Origin: Chaunax sp. Z400
Taxonomy: Eukaryota; Chordata; Actinopteri; Lophiiformes; Chaunacidae
NCBI GenBank assembly: GCA_037577475.1
Contig: CM075197.1
Span: 22,803,650-22,867,649 of the forward strand
Length of the DNA stretch: 64,000 bases
Direction of reading: 5' to 3'
The position numbers and the translations under genes were made by a program. Shown piece after piece: positions 11,931-25,300 of the stretch. Position 1 is the first letter of the stretch, and each line of letters begins with the position of its first letter. The notes beneath the pieces were generated by a model. That model did not search any database. It was given only the letters and a program-made list of their open reading frames with translations, and was not told the origin of the DNA.

Positions 11931-14169
11931 AGTGATTAAAGGAAGGAACAGATACTTTCAGGGGGGGGAAAACATAAATCTAGCCTTTGCACCTCCTCTG
12001 ATTCCACCCTCCTTCCCTCTCTCTGCTCAGATGAATGGGGGGAATGCGAGTGAGTCAGTGGAGCGGCGCTGGGCCTTTGCCTAGTGACAGACAGTCTCCT
12101 GTGTGCTGCTCACTTCAAAGCACCGCTGAAACCTGACTAGCTCCTTGTAAACAGTGCCGCCTGGCCCGAAGGCCCACTTCCTGTGCTTAACTCAACTTAA
12201 TGGCTGGCTTGTTTGGCTTTGCACTGAAGCAGAGAAACGAATGAAGAGCGAGAGAATGAAGACAAGCGGCGTGGGGCGGGGTGCTGGCGGTGAACAGAGC
12301 GTTTTAGGGTTAATGGGAGAAGGGGTTTGGAGAGCGTGATGGAAAATTCTGTATTATTTTGTTGCTTTTGTCTTTCTCCAGGGAGAAACAACAAAGAAGG
12401 GAGGGAAAGGAGAGTCTAAATGAGGAGAGACGTCCCTGTGATTTTGTGAATATTTCAACGTTGGATCTCAGACCATCAAAACTAAATGGAATCAGATGGT
12501 TTGCATTTAACCTATGCCAGGGGAAAAAAAAGCTTCTCACAAAGACATTTCTTTCTTCGTAAAAAACTTGATTTGCACAGTTGCATGACCCATCTGTTGG
12601 CGTTTTATACAGACCTTTTGTATCAAACTGTACAGTTAGGTGGTGGCTATGCAGTGTGGATTATATTCTCTTTAAAGTTGGTGCCCAGTGTTTCAGCGGC
12701 AGCGTCTCCTATGTTGTTGAACTCAGATCTTAATCACTCATGCAGCCATTTCCTGCTTGCTCGAAGGCAAGAAGGGACAAGCCAAGGATCGAGGGTAAGA
12801 CAGGAAGAATGCTCCTCAAATTGATATTATGATGTCGCTGTTATTGGAAGAAGCCTTGGCATGCCACGCCAGAAGAGGATCACACTATTAGTCACAAGTA
12901 GGCCTACTAGAGATTTCCCTGTTGCTGTGGAGCCATCATTTAATTTGGTGCAAATGCATCAGCAAGTCTGTTTTTTTAATGTATAAGACTTACATGAAGG
13001 TGTTTAAAAACAAAGGAAATAATGATTGAGGATAAGAGAAATTGGGGGGAGAAGAAGAAGAAGGGAAAAAAAGACTGCTCAGACATGTCAGACTGTTTCT
13101 AATCAAATCTTGGCTCAAAGTCAAAATGAACTCATGCTCCGAAGGCTAACGCTAGATTAGTTGCAGTCATACATTATTCGAACCATAGGAGAGCGGCTAA
13201 GATTTTCCAGAGCACATTCTACATCTATCCGTCTTGCTCTGCATTGAAATCTCAACAGGGAGTGCAATATGTTCTCTCTCCTCCTACCATTGCTTTCATT
13301 TCCTGCTATCATTTGCCACTGTGAGTGTCTTGGAGCGTAACATGTTGACAGGAGGCTGTTTAAATGTGCATTTCAGGTTCTGTATGATTTAGGGCCTCCG
13401 GCCATAAATACTGGTCCTGACAGTCACCACGAGGAGGTGTTCTGCTCTTCTCCATTTATCTTGTCTCTAAAATCATCAACTTGACGTTGCCTTAGTCTTG
13501 TTAAATTCAGAGCCATAATTTTCTCTGAGAAATATACGATCAATGCCTGTAAACCTTTAGCTGTTTTGTTTAAACAGCAGAACACATAAAAGTGCTGCTC
13601 CTGAGCAACCGTGGGGTTGTTTTTTTTCCTGTTAGAAAACCACATTGTAAGACAAAATCTATCACCTCTGGCCTTACATAAAATATATTTTCATTTGTTT
13701 AGAAATAAATATTATGATTTGTCCTCCTGCACAAGATCACTAAACACAGCCTCTCATACCTTATTGCCTGATTAATTCGGCCAAAATGTGGGCTTCATCT
13801 CTGCAGCAGAGGCAAATATAATAGAAATTGTGGAATAGAGTTGAGCCCACCAAACTTCCTAACTTCTTGGTGGCTCATTTTCATGCCTCATGCACACCAT
13901 TTGTCTGGGATTTTATGGCTCATAAGTGCACAGGCCTCTCAGGGGTGACAGGGAAACAAACACAACAGACTGGTGGAGAACGACGGCGATGTTGGGGGAG
14001 TTTGTTTTGCCCTCCGTCTGAGAGAACGAGGGCGTGCTGTATGAGGGTAGAAAGCGAGGGAGTGCCTCAGAGGCTCTCCAGCTGCTGAGCAGAGAGGTGC
14101 CAACAGCTGTGTGACAGATATTTCGGGAGCCTGCAACACGCCTGGGATAATAATGGGCTTTATTGGGAG

Positions 14170-14171
<2 letters not shown>

Positions 14172-14204
<33 letters not shown>
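14172..14204. repeat. (TG)n microsatellite
   Basis: An uninterrupted TG dinucleotide run of about 33 bases in the fzd2-mylk5 spacer. Confidence 0.9.
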
Positions 14205-14205
<1 letters not shown>

Positions 14206-14481
14206 ATCCAGACACCACAGTGTGTACACAACCTTGCCACTTTCATAAACTTTCAGGGGTGATTGAGCGAGGATAACAGAAGGAGGGAAGAGGTGTCTGG
14301 CTTTTTAAGCTACCCTGTGATGTCACTATTTTTATTACTTTCCACAATTTAATGCATGTGGCAAAATTTGATTGATTTTGTTAAGTTGCAGAGTTTCAGC
14401 TGAGCAGACACAGAGACTGGACAAAAGTTGAAAATAATATTTATGGTGTATATTATCGTTCAAACTCTCTGCAAAGGAGTT

Positions 14482-14602
14482 GAGTTGAGTTTGAGTTTGA
14501 GTCTTTATTTTGAACATGTAATAAAAAAATTTAAAAAATTTAAACCAACAAAAAAACATTCACATGTGCAAAATTGAATAGCCTTGCACATAACAAAAAT
14601 TA

Positions 14603-14633
<31 letters not shown>

Positions 14634-14760
14634 CATATCAAAAAAGAGAGAAAAACAAATAAATATTGAATTACATCACATGTCCAAAAAGGAGTGGGAA
14701 GAAGTATAAACTTATCTAATCCCACCCCTTCTCCATTATTCATTAACTAATAATTCTTTG
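14482..14760. repeat. Interspersed repeat, copy A
   Basis: This stretch shares ordered motifs with 23466-23640: a TTTATTnTGAACATGTA block, an A-rich middle, an AAGGAGTnGGAAGAAG block and a CCCCTTnCC...ATTCA block. The order and spacing show that they are two old copies of one dispersed element. I recall similar sequence scattered through fish genomes but cannot name the family with certainty. Confidence 0.6.
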
Positions 14761-15445
14761 TATGCTTCCTGTGTAAAAGATATATATATATTATATAGAT
14801 ACATATAACAACAACGTATGTGGTTCTGGGAGATGAATCAACCGAGATGGATCGATTTATCGTGTTCATATGTCTTCCAATCAATGATATATTAACTTAT
14901 CCGCATAGACATGTGCAATATCAATAGATATAATGCTACCTTTTTTTGTTCAAAGCCTCTTTTATTGGTGTTTGAAATCATATGAAGTACAATGAATCAC
15001 AAATGAAATCGAATAAATATAATATACCCCCCCCACACACACATTTCTGCTCATCCCTATAACTGTATTACTGTATACCATTTAATAATCAAACAAAGCT
15101 GATTTCATAAACAATTACATTACATGTGTATATAAATAACCTCAGTGACAAAAATCATGATATATATAAAAAAAAAGGAGACAAAAGAAAACTACAACAA
15201 CAAAAAGAAAAAAAATGAAAAACAAACAGAAAACAGAACAACTAAGTAATAAAAAGAGAAGTATGCATAAAGATAAAAAAGATTAAAAAAATTATAAATA
15301 AGTACAAAGAGGACTGTATGTAACATGGGTCAACAGAACACAACTCTTTTTTTCTATATGGGTTAAAAAAGGTTTCCATATAACATAACATTTCTGAGCA
15401 CACCCTCTTGGAGAATAGCGAATCTTCTCCAACACAAAATGATGT

Positions 15446-15466
15446 GTATATATATATATATATATA
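15446..15466. repeat. (TA)n microsatellite
   Basis: A short alternating TA run within a long AT-rich, gene-free stretch. Confidence 0.8.
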
Positions 15467-16235
15467 CAGTATATAATGTCACCTTTTTGACTTTTTTTGA
15501 AACTGTTGCAGCCTGTCCAGTCTTCTCACCTCATATAAAATAGAGCAATAATAATTCTGACTTGTTAAATGATGTCTTGGCTCGTGAACAAAGCCTTTTT
15601 TTCTGATCCAAACAGCCTGTGACTGTAAGTAAAAGACATTAAATGTAATATTCAATTTCTAGACTGAGCATATGGGCCAAATGAAATCTGTGTTCCCATG
15701 AAGCCAGGGCTAAAAAGTGAGTCTATAAAGCCGCACAATCCAACACCTGTGGAAGTAATCACTGAGCTTTTAATTGATGACTCAATCGACCCCCCTGCAG
15801 ATACATCGCAAGGCGGTAAAATCATTACTTATTGGCCCATGAATGCAATATTCCAGCACTCTGCACACCTCCGTCTGCAGGTAAACAGGGTATGCTAAAG
15901 AGTGAGGTAGCTTTAATCCAGTCTTTGCCTATAGCTGCTCTCCCGTGGGCCCCAGAAAGGCCTCAGGCTTCCACGATGACTTATTGAATCGGCTCCTCTC
16001 TGGCGAGCGCTGGCCCCCCTGTTTTAATGGAGGCGCTCTTAACATCTCTTTCTAAGGAATTTACAGCCCTGGCCCCATCCCACACCGGTCCAGGAGAGGG
16101 AAGGCAGGGAGGGAAGCACACTGCAGCCTTGTCCCAACAGACCCAGCAGTGGAAATGTACAGCTTCAGGCAAGGTGGCAGCAGAGCTCCTGTGTGAGCAT
16201 GTGTGTCCATCTGTCTCTCTCCACATCTGTGTGTA

Positions 16236-16240
<5 letters not shown>

Positions 16241-16274
<34 letters not shown>
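16241..16274. repeat. (TG)n microsatellite
   Basis: A run of about 17 GT units, preceded by imperfect GTAT units. It lies in the fzd2-mylk5 spacer. Confidence 0.9.
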
Positions 16275-16275
<1 letters not shown>

Positions 16276-18246
16276 CACTTGGCTATATGTGCTTCTGCGC
16301 TTGTGTTCATGTGTGTAAATCTGAGTGAATGAGTAGTAGGGCTCCAGCGCTGTAGGTTTTCTCTGTAATTTAACTCTCTGCACAGCGTAATCGCTTCCAT
16401 GTGGGCTCTCACCAACAACAAAGTGGTGGAGGGCCCCACTGCAAAGATGGGAGTTCAACACATGCTCACACACACACAGGCTCACGAAGGCTCTCTCTTA
16501 TGGAAAAGGACTGCCAAGCCTGATCATTAATGTGCTAAAAAAAAAAATACATCAGACATGGTGTTACTTCATTCTTTTGAATGGTTTGTAGAGTTTAATA
16601 TATGAACAAAATAAATCTGTGCGTAAATCTTTTGTCACTGGCACATCGATCCACAAATAAGTGAAGACTCCGACCTGCAAATAAGATAAAACGTTATCAT
16701 TACAATGTCTTAAAAGCAGCAGGAAGTCCAGCATGTCTAATTAATGTTCATTAGTAATTTCCCTTCGAGATATTGTGTGGTTTTCCTTTGCATCCTGTGT
16801 TTTTGTGCGCCGACTCCCACCTTGCATTTTGAACCATGGACCTGGATGCCCCCGAGGACTTGCCGGGCCAGACAGTCACGGTCAATGTGTGAAACCAACA
16901 GAGCGAATAACAGCAGGACCTTTTGCTCAAAAGGGTCAGCAGCATTTAAAGACACCTCTGCAGAGCTCCCCTGCTATTTGAGCTGCAGGGAAGAGAAATT
17001 ATGAGGTGCAAGAAATACTAATAGGAGAAATGCTATTTTAGGAAGGAGGGAAATGTTAAGATACTGGCAGCCAAATGTGATTTGAACTGAGACTGTATTC
17101 TAAAATCAGCATAAGGAGTTCCAAACATTTCATTGAAACGTCTGATTCAATTAAAGGCTACTTTCTAATGTAGTTATGGTAAACAGCATCCCCTGGTGGT
17201 TGGCTCAAACACTGAAAAAAATGCACATATGTTATCAATCATACAAATTAATCATGATCAATCAGACAGTTATCTGGTGTCCTGTTAGTTGTGACCGTGA
17301 AAACACATGAATCCTAGATGAGTTTCAGTTTGTCGATACTTCCTATAAGAATACCTGTTTCTACTTTAGTGGGAATAGTGAGTGGTGGTATGGTCAGGAC
17401 ACCACACTCTAGTTTTGGCCTCTCACCTCTACAACCAGAGGCGATTTATGACTGTTTGTCCTGCCAGCCTGGGAACTGCTGGGAGAAGTCAAGGGTCACT
17501 GGTCAGCTGGTAAGTGTTACATTTATCACGGCACCTTGAAAACTTCATAATCTTCTCGCCTAAAGTTGCATGTTTATGTGCATTGTTTGATACGTGAGTG
17601 TTGATGCATATGGTGAAGTGATAGAGGAAGTACAAAAATGTTTGTTTTCAGAGAACGTTCTCAGAGGATTTTGGGATTTGATGTTCCCAAAGCAGGAACT
17701 GAACTGGAAAAGTGAAAAAAAAAACTTTTCAGGTTCTCTGCAACAACTGCCTGGAAAAATGACTGATTTCTAATTTGAAAACATTTGATCCCATAAAAGC
17801 TGTGCAATAAAAATTTTGAGTACAAGTGCAAAAGTAAATCAAATCAATATATATATTTTATATATATATAAAATATATATATTACATATATATAATTATA
17901 TATCACAATATACTTAAAGTGGCAAAAATAAATGTGTGCATTATGCAGAATCAAATTATACAGATCCAATAACATGTAAGCATCACTTTAATGATGCAGC
18001 TGGTAAATCAGAGCTGATTTTAATTATTTTAAATACTGCTGATTGATTTGTAAATTTGCCCTTCAGTTTAAATGAAGTTCAAGTCTTAACTTATTTAAAT
18101 CGCTATCGATACCCCATAATCTATTTTCTGGTCTTGCATTATTATTAATTTGAGCACAGGATGCTCATTATTACTAATTATTACAGATAGAAGCACAAAA
18201 AAAACATTCATCTTTATTTCTGCAGATTTGTGAAAACAATGTAAGA

Positions 18247-18918
18247 CCTGTGGAGGAATGTAACTAAGTACATTTACTCAAGTACTATTCTTTTGTACAA
18301 ACTGGTGATGTACTTTACTTGAGAATTTCTTTTTCATGTTGGCACTTTGTACTTCTGCTTCGTATTGTTATTCCACTTCAATTATTTTACAGCTTTAGTG
18401 ATTTTTTTTTGCATATAAACCATAGAAATTGCTTTTAAAATAGAACCTACACAAAAACATATACAAGTACAGCAGAAACGATTATTAATTAGTAGATTTA
18501 TTTGTTATAATTTTGAAATTTGTACCACTGGTTGGATAAAGCATAATGAAGGCGTATAATTTAATATCACTTTAATCTCTGGTTTATTGTGATGACATTT
18601 CTCACTATTTGAAGAATTTTTGCAAACCCAAAAAATCAGTTGATGAATAAAATAATCAGCAAATTAATCCATAATGAAAATCACTTGTTACAATTGTATG
18701 CAAAATACAAAAAAAAAATTACCTCTATCTCAACTACCTACAACAGTAAAATCCAGCCTTTATATTAATTAAAAATAAATAAATAAATAATAATAAATAT
18801 TTTAATACTTCAAGTAAATTTTCCTGATTAAACTACTTTTACTATACAGATAACATTTTCATTGCCTTAATTAAGTAAAGACAAATTATTGGAACAAATT
18901 ATGACTCCGCCATTGTTT
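18247..18918. mobile_element. Teleost interspersed repeat (non-autonomous DNA element type)
   Basis: The block opens with GGAATGTAACTAAGTACA and TTTACTCAAGTACT and continues with GTACTTTACTTGAG. I know this motif set from a repeat abundant across fish genomes. The other side returns with TTAAGTAAAG and ends near GACTCCGCC, roughly the inverse of the start. It has no coding capacity. Ends are approximate and the interior is degraded. Confidence 0.6.
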
Positions 18919-21900
18919 CACAGCCTTTTTATAATTAAAGATTAAAAAGGAAAAGTGCTGCATTGGAATAAAAACTATAGGTGTCTATATTGATAAGATG
19001 ATCAGTTTACACAGTATTATAAATACTGCTTGCATGTACATAGTTGGCCTCTGGATGGCGCCAGTGTCTTCTTTCTAAGTAAAGAGTTGACATCTGCCAG
19101 CAGCTGCACTGAAGAGGTGTAATTGTCAGAAAATGCTTTTTATCATCAAGCGGTCATTATGATTCATTGTTTGACCTTTGGGTCGCTCTTTAAATTAGAT
19201 TAAATTCACTGGAATGAATCAACCTGACTCAACCTGTTCATCGCAGCTGATTGACATCACTTGTGGAAACACGTTTTTATGGAAAAAGCACACAGAGAAA
19301 TGTCCACAGGATTTTTTCAGTTCACTCTGGCAACCCTAATCACGTAAAAGCAAAAGAATTTTGTGTGATTCATATTTCAGATATGCTTTGTTACATATGA
19401 CAAACATGTGAGATATGAGTTTTAGATTGATGATAATGACAATAACATAAATATTAAAACTTCCTTGTCTTCATAGAATTCTTCATCTTACACTTCTTCT
19501 GTCAGCTGCTCCTGTTTGGAGTCACAACAGCGCTTTCCATCTCTCTATTATTACTTATTTATTCTCTGATACATTATTTTCCATTGAGATTTTATAATGA
19601 TGATAGAGGAGAGTTGTTTGATAAGGTTTGGGACCCGGTGTTGAATGTTTTCTGATATGGTATATCCCAGATAATGAACCTTTGCTATGACATTTCTTTT
19701 ACTGTTTATTGTGAATTCTTTTATTTTCATAGCAAGAAAATTATTTTGTATTTTATTTAAATATATACATGACTATGGCTATTACTTTCAGTTCAAATCC
19801 TTATTTTTTGTACAGATGTGCTTCTTTTCTTTTCTTTTCTTTTCTTGTTATTTATTCATTTATCTGTTATTTTACTTTTTGTTCTTTTTGGTAATAAATA
19901 TGATATATAAAATTATAATAAACATTTTGTGGAAAAATAATTTTCCCCCAGTTCTTTTTCATGCAAAAATTATCTGCAGATTTAGTACCTTTCATAATCT
20001 TATTTCTTTAGCTGTTTTATATGTACAGTAACAGAGATAAAGAAACATGCTGACATGTTTTTCACCAATAGGAAATAATGGTCAGGCTGCACCGTTTCTT
20101 CTTGATAACTAGATTGTATAGTCTTACATTTGCACTATAGAAAAATGTGATTTACATGTGTTGCATAAAGCAGTTTCAAGCTCCTTGTCAGTTCTCTAAA
20201 GACAGACAGGGACCTTTTAGTTTTATCACAGCGGTCATTCCAGGACAAAAACTACACTCGTGACATTACGTGGTAAAAGCTGCAGCATGAGGAGGGGGAG
20301 GTAGATTAATGGGTCGGTCAGCATGTCTCCCTTCTACTCTAGACTCTATTGTACATGCAAAGTGGACCCGAGCTGAAAGCACATTAATTATGCTCCTATG
20401 GTCCAAGGGTCTGTGGGAGAAATGCAGCGTTATCTGTCTGTTTCTTCTTAATGAGCAGCCCTGCTAACTTTCTCTTTTCCCCAGGAAGGTGTCACATCTT
20501 ATTCACAGCTTTGGTTCAGGCCGTATTAAACACAGCGTCTATCATAATGTGCCACATGTTTAAAATGGTGGCCTGTTTTTATGCTTTTGAGATACATCAA
20601 AACAGTTCCTGTATGAGCTTCACCTGCCAGTGTGTGGTATAACAGGTTTCGGAGCACATGTGATGCATGACAATGATATGACAGATATGATCGATTTTTT
20701 CAGTCGCAGGTAGCTTGGCAAGTTGGAGCTTGCGACTATGTGGTAACCCCAAAATGAAGCATGGAGAATGTGCACACAGCAAATTATTCTGTATTTGCCA
20801 AGATTTAAAATCTTAAATCAGGAAACATGAGCTTAATTATCTTGTTTTAAATATTACTAAAGTTATTTATCTAGACTACTTATTTCAAGACTAAAGATTT
20901 CTTGTCAAGGAAAATTATCTTGCTGCACGGACATATTTTGACTGAGGTTACAAGTTTGAGTATTTTTGGGAGACTCTCTCATGAGGAAACATTGTCATGT
21001 GACCCTGTCAGCCAATCAGCTGCTAGTTCCTGTATATAAATCACACGACCTCTGTTTTCTCTCATGCTCTGATGAAGGCCACTATAGGCCTAAATGTTAG
21101 CATGTTTGTTGACATGGCTGGAATAAAAGTATAATGTATGAGATCATTTTGCATTTTAACAGTGAAGATCTCCATCACCACATCTCTGGGCTCTTTTGAT
21201 CCGAGAACAATGATGTGGAAAAAAAACGTAAAATATGATATTCAGCAGAGAACGGGATGTGGGGACATTTCAAAGCAGCATTTACTGAAATATTCTTATT
21301 AATATCCCAATGCAGTCGTATATAAACATCAACATTATAATAAAAACATCTTCACAATGGCGTCTCTGTGTATGTAGCCCTTTGGTAAATATTTGATTTG
21401 GGCATTCCTCCCCGTACAGTTTTATTCTATGTGATCACTGATGTGGAAGTTAGGAAGCTGGGATGGGAGTGGGGTGGGAAAATCCCCTCAGTGAGCTTCT
21501 GTTGTGTTCACTGATCAGACCAGGTTAATAATTAATTCCATCCAACAGTAAAAAAAATAAACAACAAAAAAAACGCAGATTGCATGAGCATCTCAATAAC
21601 ATACATATGAAAACAACCGCAGGCCCTCTTCATACTGCAGGAGGTGGATCTGTTGTGGCAACGCACCCTTGTGTGTGCTGGGATATTCTTTGCCCGATCA
21701 GGTGCTCGCAGGATTTACGAGCCTGTTGTTCACAATCACAGCTTTACAATCCACAGGCGTGAAGCAAACCTTTGCTATTCCTCCGTCACCGGCATCACAA
21801 AGTTCAATTACAGCATTGATAAGTGAGAGGGCAAACAGTGAAATCGATAACCGGCAGCACATTCAACAAGCATCACACAAAACGACCTTTGGCTGGATAA

Positions 21901-21964
21901 GCAGATAAGCTCTATCCCTTCCTCCCACAATCCCTTTTTTATTTCTGTCCCTGTTTATATGTTT

Positions 21965-21989
21965 TGTGTGTGTGTGTGTGTGTGTGTGT
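21965..21989. repeat. (TG)n microsatellite
   Basis: A short TG dinucleotide run about 0.4 kb upstream of the first coding exon of the kinase gene. Confidence 0.85.
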
Positions 21990-22380
21990 AATGTGTATCT
22001 ATTAGCCATGATAATAAAGGCAAGGGTTTGAGTAGTGGGTGGAGGATCTCGCATTAGACCGGCTTTGCAGAGATAAGGAGATGCTTGGTATGCCTGAGGC
22101 CAAAGCAAAAGAGACAGCTTTGAGATGTAGGTGGGGTTAGTGCAGATCAGAGGAGTGAGAGAGAAATGTGCAGAAGTGTGTGACGAGTGCGGGCCGAGCT
22201 GCACAGGCAGGGAGTGAGAAAGAGGGACATGAGTGTTGGCTTTACACATGAGAGAGACAGATCAAGCTGCAGGGGCCACCACAGCTGTGACAAAGGAAGG
22301 AAGTGTGATCAGCTTGGGAAATGACTGTGTGACATCTTTGTTGTTCTTCTCATCATAGACCGGGGTGCTCTTTAATAGAA

Positions 22381-25300
22381 ATGAACGGTGATGGCAGCAA
22401 ACAGCGTTATGTGTCAACCTTCAGGATGCACATCAAGCCGCACCGTGCATCATCCGCACCAGGGAACGGGCCAGGAACCACTGACAAAAGGACTCCAGAC
22501 AAGTGTACTGACACAGGTAAAGGCTGCATGAGCGAGGGAGAGAGGGAGTTACTACTTTTATGGGTGTGTGTTTGTGTTGTAAAGTAGTCAACTGGTAGCA
22601 TTTATCATGATACCAATGTCAGGATTTGAATCGACAAGTCAGAACATGGTGGCGCCTCCTGGCAACAGTTCAGTGAACTCCAAAAACAGACTGTTATTTC
22701 TCATTTTTCTTATTTTTCATGCATTATTTTTCTTGTTCGTTGCTTTTTAAGTAAATATTTGGTGTTAAGTCTGTCCCTGTTCAAATACGTGTCTCTGTGT
22801 GTTATATTGGGGACCTTTCACTTCTATGACAGACCCCATATTTATGTTCTCAAAACCTTCGAACACACTTCCTTTGTCATTCTTTTCAGTTTGCACCTGT
22901 GACCTCTGCTGAGTGAAATTATCTCAGTGTTAATTATCATTGGGCAGACCTTATAACACACATATCTGTCTGTCTGATGACAACTTTGCACACTGCACGT
23001 GTCACAGTATCATGACCTCATAAAAACAGACCTATGCCAACTTTACCACAATGCAGTAGACAGGCTTTGGCTTCCTGTAAGCATTTATTTCAGCTGAGTT
23101 CAGTGACTAATGTCACCGACCTGCTCACTAAAGCGTCACATTCTCGGTAAGCCTTGTTAAAAAAAAAAGGTCAGAGAGTCACGATGTGAGACGTGTGAAA
23201 ATACTCCTTCAGAGGCTCGATTGAACAGCAGTCAATGCCTGTCTCTGATTTCAGTGACAGCTGCTGGATTTAATGTAAAGGAAGAACAAATAAGAGAAGA
23301 GAAAAGAGGTAGTAGATGAGAAAATGGAACAGACCGCAGCACTTCTGGCAGGTTCTATTTTAAAGTGGCAACACATTTACTTTAAGACAAGGCCGCAGAA
23401 TATTAGTGTGTAAATTAATATTAGGGTGTACATTAATTAAGTTTTCACTAGTCACTTAATATTTTGATTTGATTTGATAATGTTTATTCTGAACATGTAA
23501 AAACAAAAGAAAAAAATAAATAAAGAGTAGCTAAAAACAGGGGAAAAAAACAACAACATCCGAAAAGGAGTAGGAAGAAGTTATTATATAACTTAAATTA
23601 TATAACTTAAACCCCTTTCCCAATATTCAATAATTAACCATATTTAACTGTACATTGACTTCCTAATTAAATACTAATCCATATCTTATATATATGTAAA
23701 TTCATACATTATACATTTATATATAACTGTAAATGAATCTTCTTTTTATACATACATACATACATACCTTATCAATTATCGTTATCTCGTAATATGAATA
23801 TATCAATAATTAACTAATTATATTTATCATATAACAATACATATACACACATATATATAGACTAGTATTGAATTTTATTAATCTTATACATATATTTATA
23901 CATATATATATTGAATTAGAATTATTATATACACTAGTACATTAATTAACCACTGTATCTATCTTCTATAAATATATATTAATTTATACTCATGACTTGA
24001 TTCATTAACCCATTACCTTCTCATATATACACATAAATATTTCCCTTAAGTCTCTATGTATAGTGATACTTAAATATTTACATACCCTTGATGATGCACA
24101 TGTTGCTTTTGTCTGCAGCATCCGACTCCTCACTTCTCTCCACCCCTCTCCTCCATATCCAGGCTCCTTTAACCTCTCCTCTCCTAATCATCTGGATCCA
24201 CCCATCTTCATAAAACCCCTGCAGGACTGCCGCGTGGACGAAGGATGTGACATCACGCTGCGGGGCGTTGTCACCGGAAATCAGCCAATTAAAGTGTCGT
24301 GGTTGCACAATGGTCAGCAGGGACGATTTACACTGCTGCATCTCTGTGTTTGCTGAGGGTCTACTGTGGACCCAAAGCACGCTAAGGCCCAAAACAGTAA
24401 TTGAAATTGAAATAATTGACATTTGCAAGACCTCACTTACAGTTTGTACCAAATAACCTCTTCAATCCTTAAAATATGCAACATTTCTGCATGAACATGT
24501 CTGTGAGATAACAATTGATAATGATACAGACTTGCTACTGATCCTGTAGAAAACCACCATCAGTAAAATATTGTTTTTCTTCAATAATTTCAAACTATTA
24601 ATGAAACCGATGTCAAATTCTAGCGGTCAAGGAGTCTCCCTTCCTCACATGCTTTGTCATTCTTTATAGTGCATTAAACTAGTAGGAGAGAGGTTTTCTA
24701 GTTTGTCTGTTTGCTCCTATGGGCAGGTGAAGTGGCCGGTTTTGGGAAGCCGTCCTTTAATGGCAGGGAGATGAGCTTTGTGGTGAGGGAGGCCTTACCG
24801 GAAGATGCTGGAGCTTATACCTGCCTGGCAGAAAACAGCGCAGGGAAGACTTCCTGCTGCGCTGCTGTGTTTGTCAGAGGTGAGGGAGACACTGGGACGC
24901 ACTGCAGACTCTTTTATAACGGGCATCAGAGGAACAGAACTTGCTGATGATTATAAACTTATAATGCAGGGTTCCTCATTTAATAAAGTATTCTGTTTGA
25001 CAGAGTTTCAGCTCTAATGTTTTGTTGAATGTCTTTTCTCCTTTTCCCTTTTCTGCCAGACTTTGAAACTATCTACGGTATACAGAATCATGCCTCAAAT
25101 ATCCTCACTTCTGCATCGAAGAGCATCACAGAGAACGGAAAGTCACCACAGTCTCCCACAGTCTCATCCCCTACATGCTCTGAAAACCTCGGCCCAGTCA
25201 CAACTCCAAGAGGTAATTAGATCATGATTAATTCCACATATGCACAAAGGATTTTTTAAAATCATTTTGGCCATTTTACGGATGGATTTATTGCTCGTGA

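Larger units (their letters stand above)
11931..22380. other. Gene-free spacer between fzd2 and mylk5
   Basis: About 10 kb without a recognisable exon. Short open frames are scattered, low in complexity and not conserved in character. The interval holds TG-, TA- and AATA-type microsatellites, interspersed repeats (14.5 kb and 18.2 kb) and a very AT-rich part (14.5-15.5 kb). A few stretches of less biased composition (for example 15.68-15.89 kb and 20.27-20.48 kb) could be conserved regulatory DNA of fzd2. Nothing in the sequence alone proves that. Confidence 0.5.
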
